A stretch of 36,408 nucleotides of DNA from Setaria digitata. Its lineage: Eukaryota; Nematoda; Chromadorea; Rhabditida; Setariidae. This document shows positions 23,875 through 33,965 of this stretch, in pieces. Numbering within the stretch: position 1 is the stretch's first letter; each line of letters begins with the position of its first letter. The stretch is taken from positions 1 to 36,408 of the forward strand of contig RCAB01000573.1 of NCBI GenBank assembly GCA_003640385.1, in the 5' to 3' direction. A program made the translations under genes and the position numbers. A model generated the notes under the pieces. The model searched no databases. It was not told where the DNA came from and saw nothing but the letters and a program-made list of their open reading frames with translations.

Positions 23875-25390
23875 TTGGATTTTTCGGAAGAAAGCAATTG
23901 AAAATATTAGAACTAAGTGGAATCCTTGTCCTTTTCATTCTTGATCTCTTAATTCCATGGTATTTCATAATTATAGTTCTATTCGTGTAAGTTCCTCTGA
24001 TTCATTTATATAACTTTATCTTTGTTCAATTCTGTCTTAATCATTCCTCAAATCCTTCGTTTCGTTACTTAACTATTTCCTTATTACAGTGTTTCTTTAT
24101 CCTCATTGCTTCAATCTTTACTGTAAAAGGGAATATATTACCCAGTATTTGTCGTGGTATATCACAGTATTAATGTAGAAATATTCCAACTGTATGGTTC
24201 TCTAATTTATTTTGAATTCATTATTCTTATGGCTTATTTGCAAACTGTTCTAGAGATACAGGAAAGTGGCAAATTCCAAGTCTTCTTACAGCATGCTCAG
24301 TTTATCTTCTTTTTAAAGTAGCAAATTTTCAGATCATTCGCTCAATCAACTTTATTGTCTTAGCGCATTCCACTGTAATTTTGGATAGTTTTGAATACTG
24401 TCTCAGTTCATTGTGTATTTTTTTAATGTTCCTTTTTTTTTTTTTTTGTTTTATTATTCGAAAATAAATTTCCTAACTGGCTTTTCATTCATTACCAAAA
24501 AAAATTTATCAGCAAAGGCAGTAAACTTAAATTTCGGCAAAAACGGGTACCATAGCTTCCCAATTAGCAAGTAAGTATGCTATAGACGAGGTGCACTGAA
24601 AAGTTGTATGGAATTATTCCTTCAACTGTCTATGATACACATACAATATGTGACCTAAACTGCATATGGCGTAATTTCATTTCAGAATAAGCGTAGACAG
24701 TGAGTGAATTGCAGCAATCCAGGTTACATAATATTTCGAATGATTGTATCACAATTTGATTAGCTGCACGTATCATCATATTAGGCACATAACACGTTGT
24801 CCATTTCATTTCATCGCTGTGGGAATCGCAAATGCTAGTAGTTATTTGTTGTCCGTCGTCAGAATGTATCCCGCTGCATTGTATACTTCTGGCCTTTCAG
24901 CGGATTCTCCATCTTTACGGCACCTTCTTGATATCCTTTTTTTAGTAGTCAGTTATTCTAACAGTACAGCTATAATTAGTTCATCCTATGCGGACGGAAG
25001 TAAGCCGGTCGTTATACACAACAGTGTTTGACGTGTTTAATGCACGTATTTATTATGTCATTGTTGTTTTTACTTTTATTTCTTATTTTTTCTTTGATGA
25101 ATCATTTGAAATTAATGTTTCATTTTAATTAATCAGATAATAAGATAAAGAGTTAATTTCTCAAATAACTTCATATGACTGCATTATTTATTATCAAATT
25201 ATCTATCTCTCAAGAACTAACTACCGTATTTTTCGATAAGTTAAAATGAAATCTTACGGTAGGCACTAGTTTCAGAAGAATAATTGAATAAACTGCTGAA
25301 AAACTAGTTTCGATCTATGAAGTTACCTCTGAAGCGATATGAACCTGTTTGTTTTTATAATTTCCGGAATTTCCAAGGAGACTTAAATTC
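23875..25390. other. 3'UTR and intergenic DNA before MND1
   Basis: About 1.5 kb. A 95-codon open frame at 24744-25031 (+) begins with TTG, lacks splice support and has unremarkable composition, so I do not call it. T-runs and the poly(A) signal of the upstream gene are the only recognisable elements. Confidence 0.5.
24463..24468 (+). terminator. AATAAA polyadenylation signal, candidate for the 684-aa protein gene
   Basis: The first AATAAA I find after the stop at 23874, about 590 bp downstream, preceded by a T-rich tract. Confidence 0.45.
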
Positions 25391-25400
25391 TGTTTTCCAG
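25391..25400 (+). promoter_or_regulatory. 3' splice site upstream of MND1 exon 1
   Basis: TGTTTTCCAG ends at 25400 and opens a 73-nt leader before the ATG at 25474. It could be a trans-splice or 5'UTR acceptor, and it supports a real short first exon there. Confidence 0.4.
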
Positions 25401-25473
25401 AAAACAATTCGGTGTATTAACTGAAAACCCTGGAATTGGTGGATTTCGTGTCAAGTGAAGACACAACAAAATA

Positions 25474-27539
25474 ATGGCAAGTGGATTAATTTAAATGAAC
25501 TGACAATTAATGAATATTTTTTTAATTTATTTCGCCTTTCAACTTCTATTATTCCTATAAAAAAGTCATCAATCCTGGCAAGTAAAGTTCATAGAGGGCT
25601 TTTCAAGTTTTCCTTTTTTTTTTTTTTCGATTCATCAAGTACTTTTGGATTCACTTCATGCTTACCGATCCCTTTTATTGTACTAACCTTTTTAAATGCT
25701 GCCATTGCTTATCTGGAAACAGGATAACTCTTTCTGCTTAGACATCCAAGAAAAAAGGATTAACAGCAGAAGAAAAGCGCTCCCGAATGTTGGAATTATT
25801 TTATGAAAGTAATGAATTCTTCCAGGTAATTTTAAGGAAATAGTAAAAGGAAAGTGATTTAAAGCGCTTTGGTGAGATGTAATACAACATGTAGAAGTTT
25901 TGCAGAGAAAAAGAACGAAGCAAGATAATACAGAAGGGTTTAGATGTGAATTCTAATATTAGCTGAAGTTTTATGAATTTTGAATTCAAAGAATTATAGC
26001 AACGATGATATTACTAAAATTCTATGAATTTACATGACATTCAAGTCACTTTCTGGAAATTTTAGATGAAAGATCTTGAAAAAATTGCTCCAAAGCATAA
26101 AGGTATCATTGCGCAATCAGTGAAGGAAGTAACTCAACTACTTGTTGATGAAGGTTTGGTTGAATGTGAAAAGATCGGTACTTTTGTTTGTTACTGGGCA
26201 TTCCCCTCGCAAGCAGCGATTATAGTAAGGCTTTTTTTTTTTTTAAATATTCAGATCAGAAATGGTGACTAAATTTGATTTGTTTTGTTAAGGTAGAAAA
26301 CAACTCCGAAGAACTTAGCTATCACATTATATGTCCTAGTGGATTCATTATTGGTGTAAAGTTTTTATATGAAGGATGAACCATGACGAGAATGATCAAA
26401 GCGCTTGCACAGATTTCAAATATTAGTTAAAGCCTTATAAATGATATCTGTAAAGAATTATGCAACAAAAAGATATTAACGGATAAAATTATTGCATGCG
26501 TGCGTATCGTTTAAAGTAGTTGAAGTTCATCGTCTATCAGAGTTGAAATTTCAGAATTGAAAGCGATTGAAAAATACACTGAAGTCGGTGATGGTTAAAG
26601 CATTTTTCTTTTGCAATAAAGAGTTCGAGCAGCGAGATACGCCTCAATAACGCTATATATCCGTGTATTCCTTCCGGGACACCTTTAAACTCTCAAATTT
26701 TCGGAAAATATCAGTTGTGCCATTCACTTCGCCTTTTTTTTTTTTTAACTTGAGCCATTTTTTAGCGTAAAAAACAACTAAAAGAACTGGATGAAAACAT
26801 TGTAAATTTGGAAGCAAAATTAAAAGAAATGAAGGCCGATGTCGCGGAAATGAAGAAGGGAAAGGAAGTTAGCTTCCATATTATATTCAAATGACTATAA
26901 ACTAGTAACTGAGCGAGTTAGAAAAAGTAAGGATAAAATGAACTTCATGGATTTTAAGTGCTGCAAGAGTTAGCACTCGATTATTAGATTTGTAGCTTGG
27001 GAAAGTTTCCTTTATGCTAAATATATTCTGAGATCATTTGATCTAACAGATTTCTCAAAAGTCTGTCTTTGCAGAGTACGGATGAACGCAAAAAGTTGCA
27101 GTTAGAAATAGATGGTTTACAAATAAAGCATAAGATGTTGACGGAAAAGTTGGAAAAGATAAATGAAGAAGGTCCTGAAGCTGTAGCTCAGCTTGAAACC
27201 AAAGCATCTAAAGCTCGTGATGCCGCCAATCGTTGGACCGGTGAGAGCGGTTTATTTGTTCCTGATTTCGAATTCTAAAATGAGATATTTTCGACGTGTG
27301 AAATAAATTTCAGGCGATTTTTGCAGTTGTAGGACGATCTGATAATCTTTCTTTTTTTTTTTTTTTTCTTGTTAAATCGCAGTTAAAAAGAGGAGAAAAG
27401 TTTTTTTTTTTAGTTTTTCTGCTACTTTTCAGACAACATATTTGCGGCGAAGAAATGGTGTAAAAAGAATTTTAATGTAGAAGAAAAAGTATTGGACACG
27501 CAGTTCGAAATACCACTGGAACTTGATTATGTAGAATGA
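25474..27539 (+). CDS. mnd1: Meiotic nuclear division protein 1 (MND1), 6 exons, about 206 aa
   Basis: Exons: 25474-25476 (ATG only), 25742-25825, 26066-26224, 26766-26867, 27075-27240, 27433-27539. MND1 pairs with HOP2 and stimulates RAD51/DMC1 strand exchange between homologues in the meiotic nucleus. The length equals that of human MND1 (205 aa). Family blocks are clear: KKKGLTAEEKR at the start, the winged-helix segment DLEKIAPKHKGI and SVKEVTQLLVDEGLVECEKI (~30-68), YWAFPS, a long leucine-rich coiled coil (~85-160), AANRWTDNIFA(A)KKW, and the C-terminal DYVE ending. In the frame of exon 2, a stop codon (TAG) directly precedes ACATCCAAG, so the exon must be spliced. The only fitting start found is ATG|GCAAGT at 25474, a near-perfect GC donor, giving MTSKKKG against human MSKKKG. 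Exon 1 thus carries only the start codon. Identity is very sure; exon 1 is less so. Confidence 0.94.
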
Positions 27540-28977
27540 AGCTTAAGTATTTTGCATGAATTGCTTATAATCTCGAAGCTGATTGAAACAGTGTAATTGA
27601 TTTTTTTCTGTTTATTTCGATATTAATCTTTTTTCTTTGTTTCTCATCCATCCACCATTCTTCTAATTATATATACCGCTATAAAAGCAAATACTCAAAC
27701 TGCATTGCTGCTGGAAATCTTTTAATATTTATTACATAAAAATGCTTTAGTGGCTGTGGAACATGATCCGTCTTTTATTGTTAATTTAAAGTTGTTACTT
27801 GCAATTAATTATTAACGGATGTCCATTCATTCACCTTCTAATCTGGGAGTGGTAAGATGATGTGTTGACACGCTCATTTCCTCATTAACTTTCTCACCTG
27901 AATCATCGGGATTGTACTACCTGATGACGACTTCTACGATTATTAAAATGCTTCTTTTAACCCATTTTTCTTAAGGCGCACCCTTCAGAATGATAGGTTC
28001 ACATGGCGGCCCCCAGAAATGAGTAGTAAGAATAATAAATTCATAGTAGCAACTTCTGAATAAGTTTAAGTTTTTTTTATGCAGCATATATTTTTCTTAC
28101 TGAATTGCCAAAATTTTGTTGGATAGAGAAAAGGGAGTTAATAGTCAAAAACATATATTTGGTGGGGAAATGCGAAAAAGAGCTGCGGTCAAAGAGTTAT
28201 AAATGGGATGGGCTTTAATTGCTGTTCTATTGTCTCCATGAACAAGTTAGGAAAAAATATTTAACTGCAATTGTAAGTTGCTAGTTTTGAACAAATTTCC
28301 ACCCATGCATGTGAGATCTGTTTTAATTCTCAGCTAACGTTCCTTTATATCCAAGATTTCCAGCTATGAAAAAGCTTAATTGCTGGATTTTGTTGTCTTG
28401 GTGTTAGGTCTGAAATTTCATGCTTTCAGATGTGACCTTGAATTGGCCCGTGTTGTTCTAGTTTAAAGTACGAATTTAAATGAAGATCTACATGAAATGC
28501 AACTGGATTCTGCTACATATATCTGTCTTTATATCTTTTACAATATGCTTTTCTCTCTTGTTTTGAAATTCAAAATGCAAATTGTTTGGTTGTGTTCTTC
28601 TAATGTAGTAATATCACACATAATCTTTGGGCAACATTGTCAGTAAGATTTATAATACCATTTCCATTGTTTCCGTTCATCTACCACTCTCAACATCAAT
28701 AAAGATAACACCACAGATCAACTTTGTAAGGTATTATTGTCTACTGAATATCGCAGCTGATAATTACAGTTAATTAACCCTTATTGACATTTTCTTGCGT
28801 ATTTGAGGTAAAATTTTTTTTTTTGGGCAAAGGCTTTACATTAAACTGTGTTCACATAATTGCTTTCCGGATAATTCACTTATACCTGTTCAGTTAACTT
28901 ATATGAGATACAGTTTCCTCGGTACAGGGATAATCAGTAGAATGCATCTAATTTCCAGTGTGTTAAGTGAAATTTAT
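27540..28977. other. Intergenic region between MND1 and the p53-family gene
   Basis: About 1.45 kb without a supported gene. The first AATAAA on the plus strand is near 28034, some 500 bp past the MND1 stop. The rest presumably includes the promoter of the p53-family gene, but I see no defined element. Confidence 0.5.
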
Positions 28978-28987
28978 GAAATTTCAG
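28978..28987 (+). promoter_or_regulatory. 3' splice site 10 bp upstream of the p53-family ATG
   Basis: GAAATTTCAG ends at 28987, followed by GATAATAGAA and the ATG at 28998. This is a consensus nematode acceptor and a likely spliced-leader site. Confidence 0.6.
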
Positions 28988-28997
28988 GATAATAGAA

Positions 28998-31900
28998 ATG
29001 GAGGACGAAGGACAGCGTGCGGCAACAACAATCGAATCGTTATCAATTGCCCGTGATACATCCGAACATCTTTACGGAACTCCATCATTGGTCGGACTAC
29101 AGCACCCTACCAATGATGGACTTTGGGATAAGTTCGATTTTTCCATCTTTAAACCAATTAAAAATGTTGTTTCAGAAGTATATAATTAAAACAGCGTATC
29201 ATTGTTTTAGTATCACCTATAATGCAAGTACTGAGGATGCGTTTATCGACATGAGTGACGACGTATTAACGGTACGTGCTAATTATCTAGAAAGCAAGCT
29301 TAGTTTCAAGGACTTTCAAATTTTTGTTTAAAGCCAAGAACCACGAAATTTTAATTAATGGTATCTTTATTTGGAGCGCAACATTCTGGTAAAATGAGCT
29401 ACCCAAAAATGGTTTCAGACGATATTTGGTTTCTTCAATTTTTATTCTTATCCCAGATGTTAGGTTTTTCTTTTTCATTATATTTATTTCTCTGCGAAAA
29501 TTTAATTCTCTTCCTGATCTTCATTTCATAGCTTGTGTTATTGAATCTTAGAACACGATATTTCCCTTGCTTGTGGATAATGATAGGATAAATTTGTTGA
29601 AAAAAATGAGTGTTTCAGTGTATTTATAATGATGGGTAGGCATAAAGTAGAAAAGGTGTTACTAAAATTAATGCTATGTGAGTAAGGAATTAATAATTGG
29701 AAATGTTTTAGTTGAATATACCACCAGTGGATTTTGAACGAACAACGAGTGAGGATTTCGGCCATGTCTTGCTATCACAACTAGATAACCGAAATGTTCG
29801 TATTTAATTGCTATGTCTTGCTATTCTGAGTATCTTATGTTTATTTACAATATTCCCTTAATAAATGTTGCCACTTAAATGCTTAATTTAGGTTGGTCTC
29901 TCTGGTGATTATGGTGTTAATTTATCAAGCGAAATAAATGTTGATCCGCCGGAACGAGCATCACTACCTGTTTCTAGGTGGCTAAATTTTTCTTTTTCAT
30001 ATTTGGCATCAAATCCTCTGCAGAAGCTGTAAATCTTGCTACAAACTAAAGTCACTAATTTCTAGACCGGAAGCGACTGCTCACCAACTGGGATTTGAGG
30101 TGACGGTAGAAGGAGGACGTCAAAGTGCTTACATTGTTTGTATTTTCAATTTTTCCAATTCTTTCCATCACCAGAATCATTTAAAGCTTGATTACTTAGA
30201 TATTTAGATTATTTAGATATTTAGATTATTTGGATATTTAGATTATTTAGATATTTAGATCATTTAGATATTTAGGTTATTTAGATATTTAGATTATTTA
30301 GATATTTAGATTATTTAGATATTTAGATATTTAGATTATTTAGATTACTTAGATATTTAGATTATTTAGATATTTATTTATATTTAGATACTTGATATTT
30401 CGGTCGTACAAACAAATAGGACATACATTAGGAAGGAAACTTATTCCATCAAACATGCACCACTCTATTTAATCCGCCCATTTGTTCAAAGTTTCCATAA
30501 TGAATTTCGTGTTTTATTTTTTATAATTGAAAAGGAAAGATTACTGAAAATCGAAGAAAAACTTGAAAAATTTTGAAGTGGTAGGAAGATAATTTGTTCC
30601 TTTTTGTCATCAATGTCCTTTTTTTTCTTTTTTTTAGTTCAGAAACCGTTCACTTTTTACGAAGATGAATACTAGCGTCATATTTACGGTGAACTGTTCT
30701 AATTCTCCTCCACCAAAATCGTTTATCCGCATTTGCGCCATTTATTCGGATAATATTTATGCAAATGTTCCAGTCCAGCGATGTGATTACCATCGCTCAC
30801 GGGATCGTAAGTGATTTTCACTGAGAACTTTCGTTTTTGGAAGTACCAAGTCCAGTTTGCATCTCGGTTAGCTTTAGAATTCCACTAATGATTTTTGAGG
30901 TAGTGAGGACTTTTTCTTCCATTCGCTAGAATTTTTCAAAATAATAAATATAATAATTTCAGCTGCATGCATTGCTTCACTTCAGAAAAATTTTATAGGA
31001 CTTTTACAGGAAATCAGGAAGAGCACTTCTTAATTGTAATTAATAATTCTAAAGCGCAACATCTAACAGAAAAAGTGGAAGATGAAGAAGGTTTTCGTTC
31101 GTTTGCAATTGTTCCTTTTGACGCACTTCCTCCAAATAAGTGTTTAACGCTACAGTTCCGCTGCTACTCATCCTGCGTCGGTGGTATCAATCGGCGGCAA
31201 GTAGTATTGTGCTTTTCTTTGGAAAACGGGTATAATTTTATTTTTAAATGGTATGAAGTTGTTGCTTTAAATTGGAACATAAATTCAACTTGCTTTGAGC
31301 CGTCTTTCCTCGCCTTATTTTATGAGAAGTAAGTTTTAATTATTACTACGTAAAATTTTAGCGGTTACTTACTTGGAGACAGTAAAATGTATTTGAAAGT
31401 GTGTTCACTTCCAAGCCGAGATGCAAATGTAGATGCAGCTAGTTTGCCACGTATGCTTTTATTCTTCTGTTTGACAGAATTGTCAGTTTAAATTTAGAGA
31501 ATATTGAATGATACGGAACTACCGTCATCTCACCAAAATATTAACTTTGAGGATTCCATTTTAGGGTTCAGACATTCTTATTTGATAAACATTATAATTT
31601 GACCGGCTTATGAAGTACAATTCTAAAAGTGAGAAATGAAGCGTAATGTTTAATTATACTATACTTCTGAGGAAAAATAAAATCGGTTTAAATGTGGGGT
31701 TTACAGTAATATGTTTAAGGAAAGCTGTAACTGCACAGTTCATTGGTCACATAAACCAGAAGCCTTTGGACTTCTGCATTTTTGCACCTAAAAATTTTAA
31801 ATATATGATATTAATACCCTGTTGTTTTGTTTTATGTGACTGTTTCGTCGTGCATATAAGTTTTGATACTTTCTGTACATTAGGCTATTTAATCTTGTAA

Positions 31901-33337
31901 ATGCATAAGCTAAAGTTAAGTGCTTCGCAAAAAAAAATAAAAAATTTAACAAATTTTACTAATTTTTTAGGCGGGATTTGTCTGCAAAATTGAGAAATTG
32001 GTGCTTTTGCATGAGATTTAAATAATGTATATTGTTTGGGAAATTATGTAGTTAATTGCGACAATTTCAAACCTATTTTTTTGTTTTGTTCATAGTGCGC
32101 AGTTTTTTTTTTTGTTCAAATGTTGCATTTGATACGTAAATCTAACATCTCGTGTTAATATGTATAGAAATAAATTATGGATGACTAATAGGAGGGTAAA
32201 AGGTAAGATTGTTCTTACGAAGGACGGATCAAAGTTCATCAGAGTTGTGGAAGTTATGTTGAAATGTTAATAATAAACTAAATAAAGTAAAGAAGATATC
32301 AGATAGTAAGGTAAGAGAGACCGCATTCAATCATTTAAATTTTTGACCGTGTTTGCAATTAAAACGTTAAGTACACTGGATACAAGTTTCATTCGGTACT
32401 ACACCACATTTTGTAACTATGCGTATCATATAATATTCACTAATTTGGTACTAATTATAAATTTCTTAATTTTTTTTAGGTGGCAGACGTCCAACGACCA
32501 AAAACTGTCCGACAATTGCCGAAGTTGTTTCAGTTTCAACGAGGAATACACTACAACAAGCTTGGGATGATGACGATACAATATATTCATTGGAGGTAGA
32601 TTTAAAAATTTTCAAAAAACAAGAAATTGAAATATTAAAATTTCTGTTTCAAGTCTTTCTTTTAGATTCGTGGAAGGCATTTATATAAAATAATTTGTGC
32701 TATTGTTGGTAATTTCGAGCTAACCAGAAGTTTACTGAAGGCTAGAAGTCGGAGAGATGATAAGGACAGACTGATGATGAGCGACAGTTCAGGTTCTGGC
32801 TCACTGTCACAGAATACTCCTATTGATTCGTAAGAAGTGTTCACTTGTTTTTGTTTTTGGTCTTTTAAGCATCTTTTCAGGCTTAAATATTGCCAAGACA
32901 ATTTTATTCAGTTTGTATTGTTACAGATGGCTGAATTCTCTGGATCTTTTAAAATACAGTCAGTTGTTTGCGGATCAGTCGTTATACGTGATTGCCGATT
33001 TGGATGGGATCATCAATAAAATGGTTCTTTATTTTATGAAATTATTTTCTGTTTAACTTTTTTGAAATGTAAAAATTAGGACGTAAAGCCCATAAACAGA
33101 ATGTGTGAAGAACATAGTTTCTTTATCTGTGAAGTGAATCTTTTTTTTTTTTTTTTTCAGTTCCTGTTGTCATTAGGTGTCTCAGCAGAAGATACGGTAA
33201 AGATGTTAAACTCATATTTGGCCTGGTTTAACGTCTTTAATGCTCAGCGTTTGAGCAGTTTATCATCTGATGGTTCTACAATTCGAGTGCAAAGAACTCG
33301 TGTTAGTGGTTCTTTTCAAGCACCGCAGTCGAAATAG
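28998..33337 (+). CDS. cep-1: p53-family transcription factor with DNA-binding, tetramerisation and SAM domains, 12 exons, about 496 aa
   Basis: Exons: 28998-29131, 29211-29271, 29712-29795, 29892-29977, 30066-30135, 30638-30806, 30986-31229, 31362-31450, 32480-32595, 32666-32829, 32927-33023, 33161-33337 (1491 nt). DNA-binding domain ~123-310: zinc ligands C and H in QRCDYH and two Cys in FRCYSSCVGGINRR, which also holds the R248 equivalent. KVCSLPSRD keeps the R280 and D281 equivalents, but the R273 position is Lys. Tetramerisation domain ~347-380: TIYSLEIRGRHLYKI, close to the vertebrate IRGRERFEMF motif. SAM domain ~406-475: WLNSLDLLKYSQLF, LGVSAEDTVKML. It should act in the nucleus in DNA-damage response and germline apoptosis, as C. 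elegans CEP-1 does. The symbol is by presumed orthology. The 5' end is uncertain: exon 1 could instead run to 29177 and join 29712 directly (about 491 aa), or translation could begin at 29113 in the second frame. Confidence 0.93.
30191..30396. repeat. Minisatellite, about 12 units of a 17-bp AT-rich repeat
   Basis: Tandem array of GATATTTAGATTATTTA, itself an alternation of GATATTTA and GATTATTTA halves, with single-base variants (TTTGGATA, TTTAGATC, TTTAGGTT) and some half-unit slips. It lies in the 502-bp intron between the exons at 30066-30135 and 30638-30806 of the p53-family gene. Confidence 0.95.
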
Positions 33338-33648
33338 TTAAATTGATTTAAAAGTTTTTATTTTTTTCTGGATGTGCTTTTTAAAACATTGTAATATATG
33401 TCCAGTTTCTATCCTTTTCGTGTGTTTAACCTTTCAGTAGAACATCAGCTCACTTCACTAATATACTTCTACCTTCAAAAACTTTAAACCACGTCTACTA
33501 AATTATTATAGGTATACCAAAGGAAACATAGAAAGGGATGTCCTTTAATGGAAGATTTTCCTTTTACTACATTCACCTTTATTTTTTCCCATTCGGTTAA
33601 TACTTTTTTTTTTCATTTTTTTCTATTTTTTAGTTCTGTATTCTATTT

Positions 33649-33654
33649 AATAAA
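33649..33654 (+). terminator. AATAAA polyadenylation signal of the p53-family gene
   Basis: First AATAAA after the stop, about 310 bp downstream. A second copy lies at 33960-33965, so alternative 3' ends are possible. Confidence 0.5.
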
Positions 33655-33965
33655 TCTCAATCCTCGAGTCAGTCCTCTTTCTTTTCCAACTTTCTCACTC
33701 CTTATTTTCATTTTATCACATACATCAAAAACCTGTAAACGATTTTAGTCACTTTTTTTGCCTGCGTTTATGTTTTCTTGTTATTACTTTGAAATGGTAT
33801 TAAAATCTTCGATATTAATTTTCATCCACTAGATTAGTTATAAAACTAGTTATTAACAGATTAGCCAGTCTTAGTAACAACTATTAATCTCAAACTGATA
33901 TATGCTACCAGTGGAATCTATTTTGTTGTGATTTATTTGGTTATAATATGCTAGAAGAGAATAAA

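Noticed and set aside
24744..25031. 95-codon plus-strand frame between the 684-aa gene and MND1
   Set aside because: TTG start, no acceptor or donor in phase with a neighbour, no recognisable motif.
25455..25727. 90-codon frame covering the MND1 first exon region
   Set aside because: It starts with GTG/TTG-type codons, is Phe-rich, and does not connect in phase to MND1 exon 2. The region is better read as a short leader and an intron.
30191..30396. Regularly spaced repeats considered as a CRISPR array
   Set aside because: Units are contiguous with no unique spacers, in a eukaryotic intron; this is a minisatellite.
30967..31332. p53 exon 7 starting at the acceptor ending at 30961, or reading on past 31229
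   Set aside because: The first acceptor gives a premature stop in the phase set by the previous exon. CTTCACTTCAG at 30975-30985 restores phase, and the GG|GTATAA donor at 31229 joins cleanly to 31362.
20149..33337. Operon linking the 684-aa protein, MND1 and p53 genes on the plus strand
   Set aside because: Gaps of about 1.6 and 1.45 kb exceed the few hundred bases normal in nematode operons, and each gene has its own upstream 3' splice site and T-rich flank.
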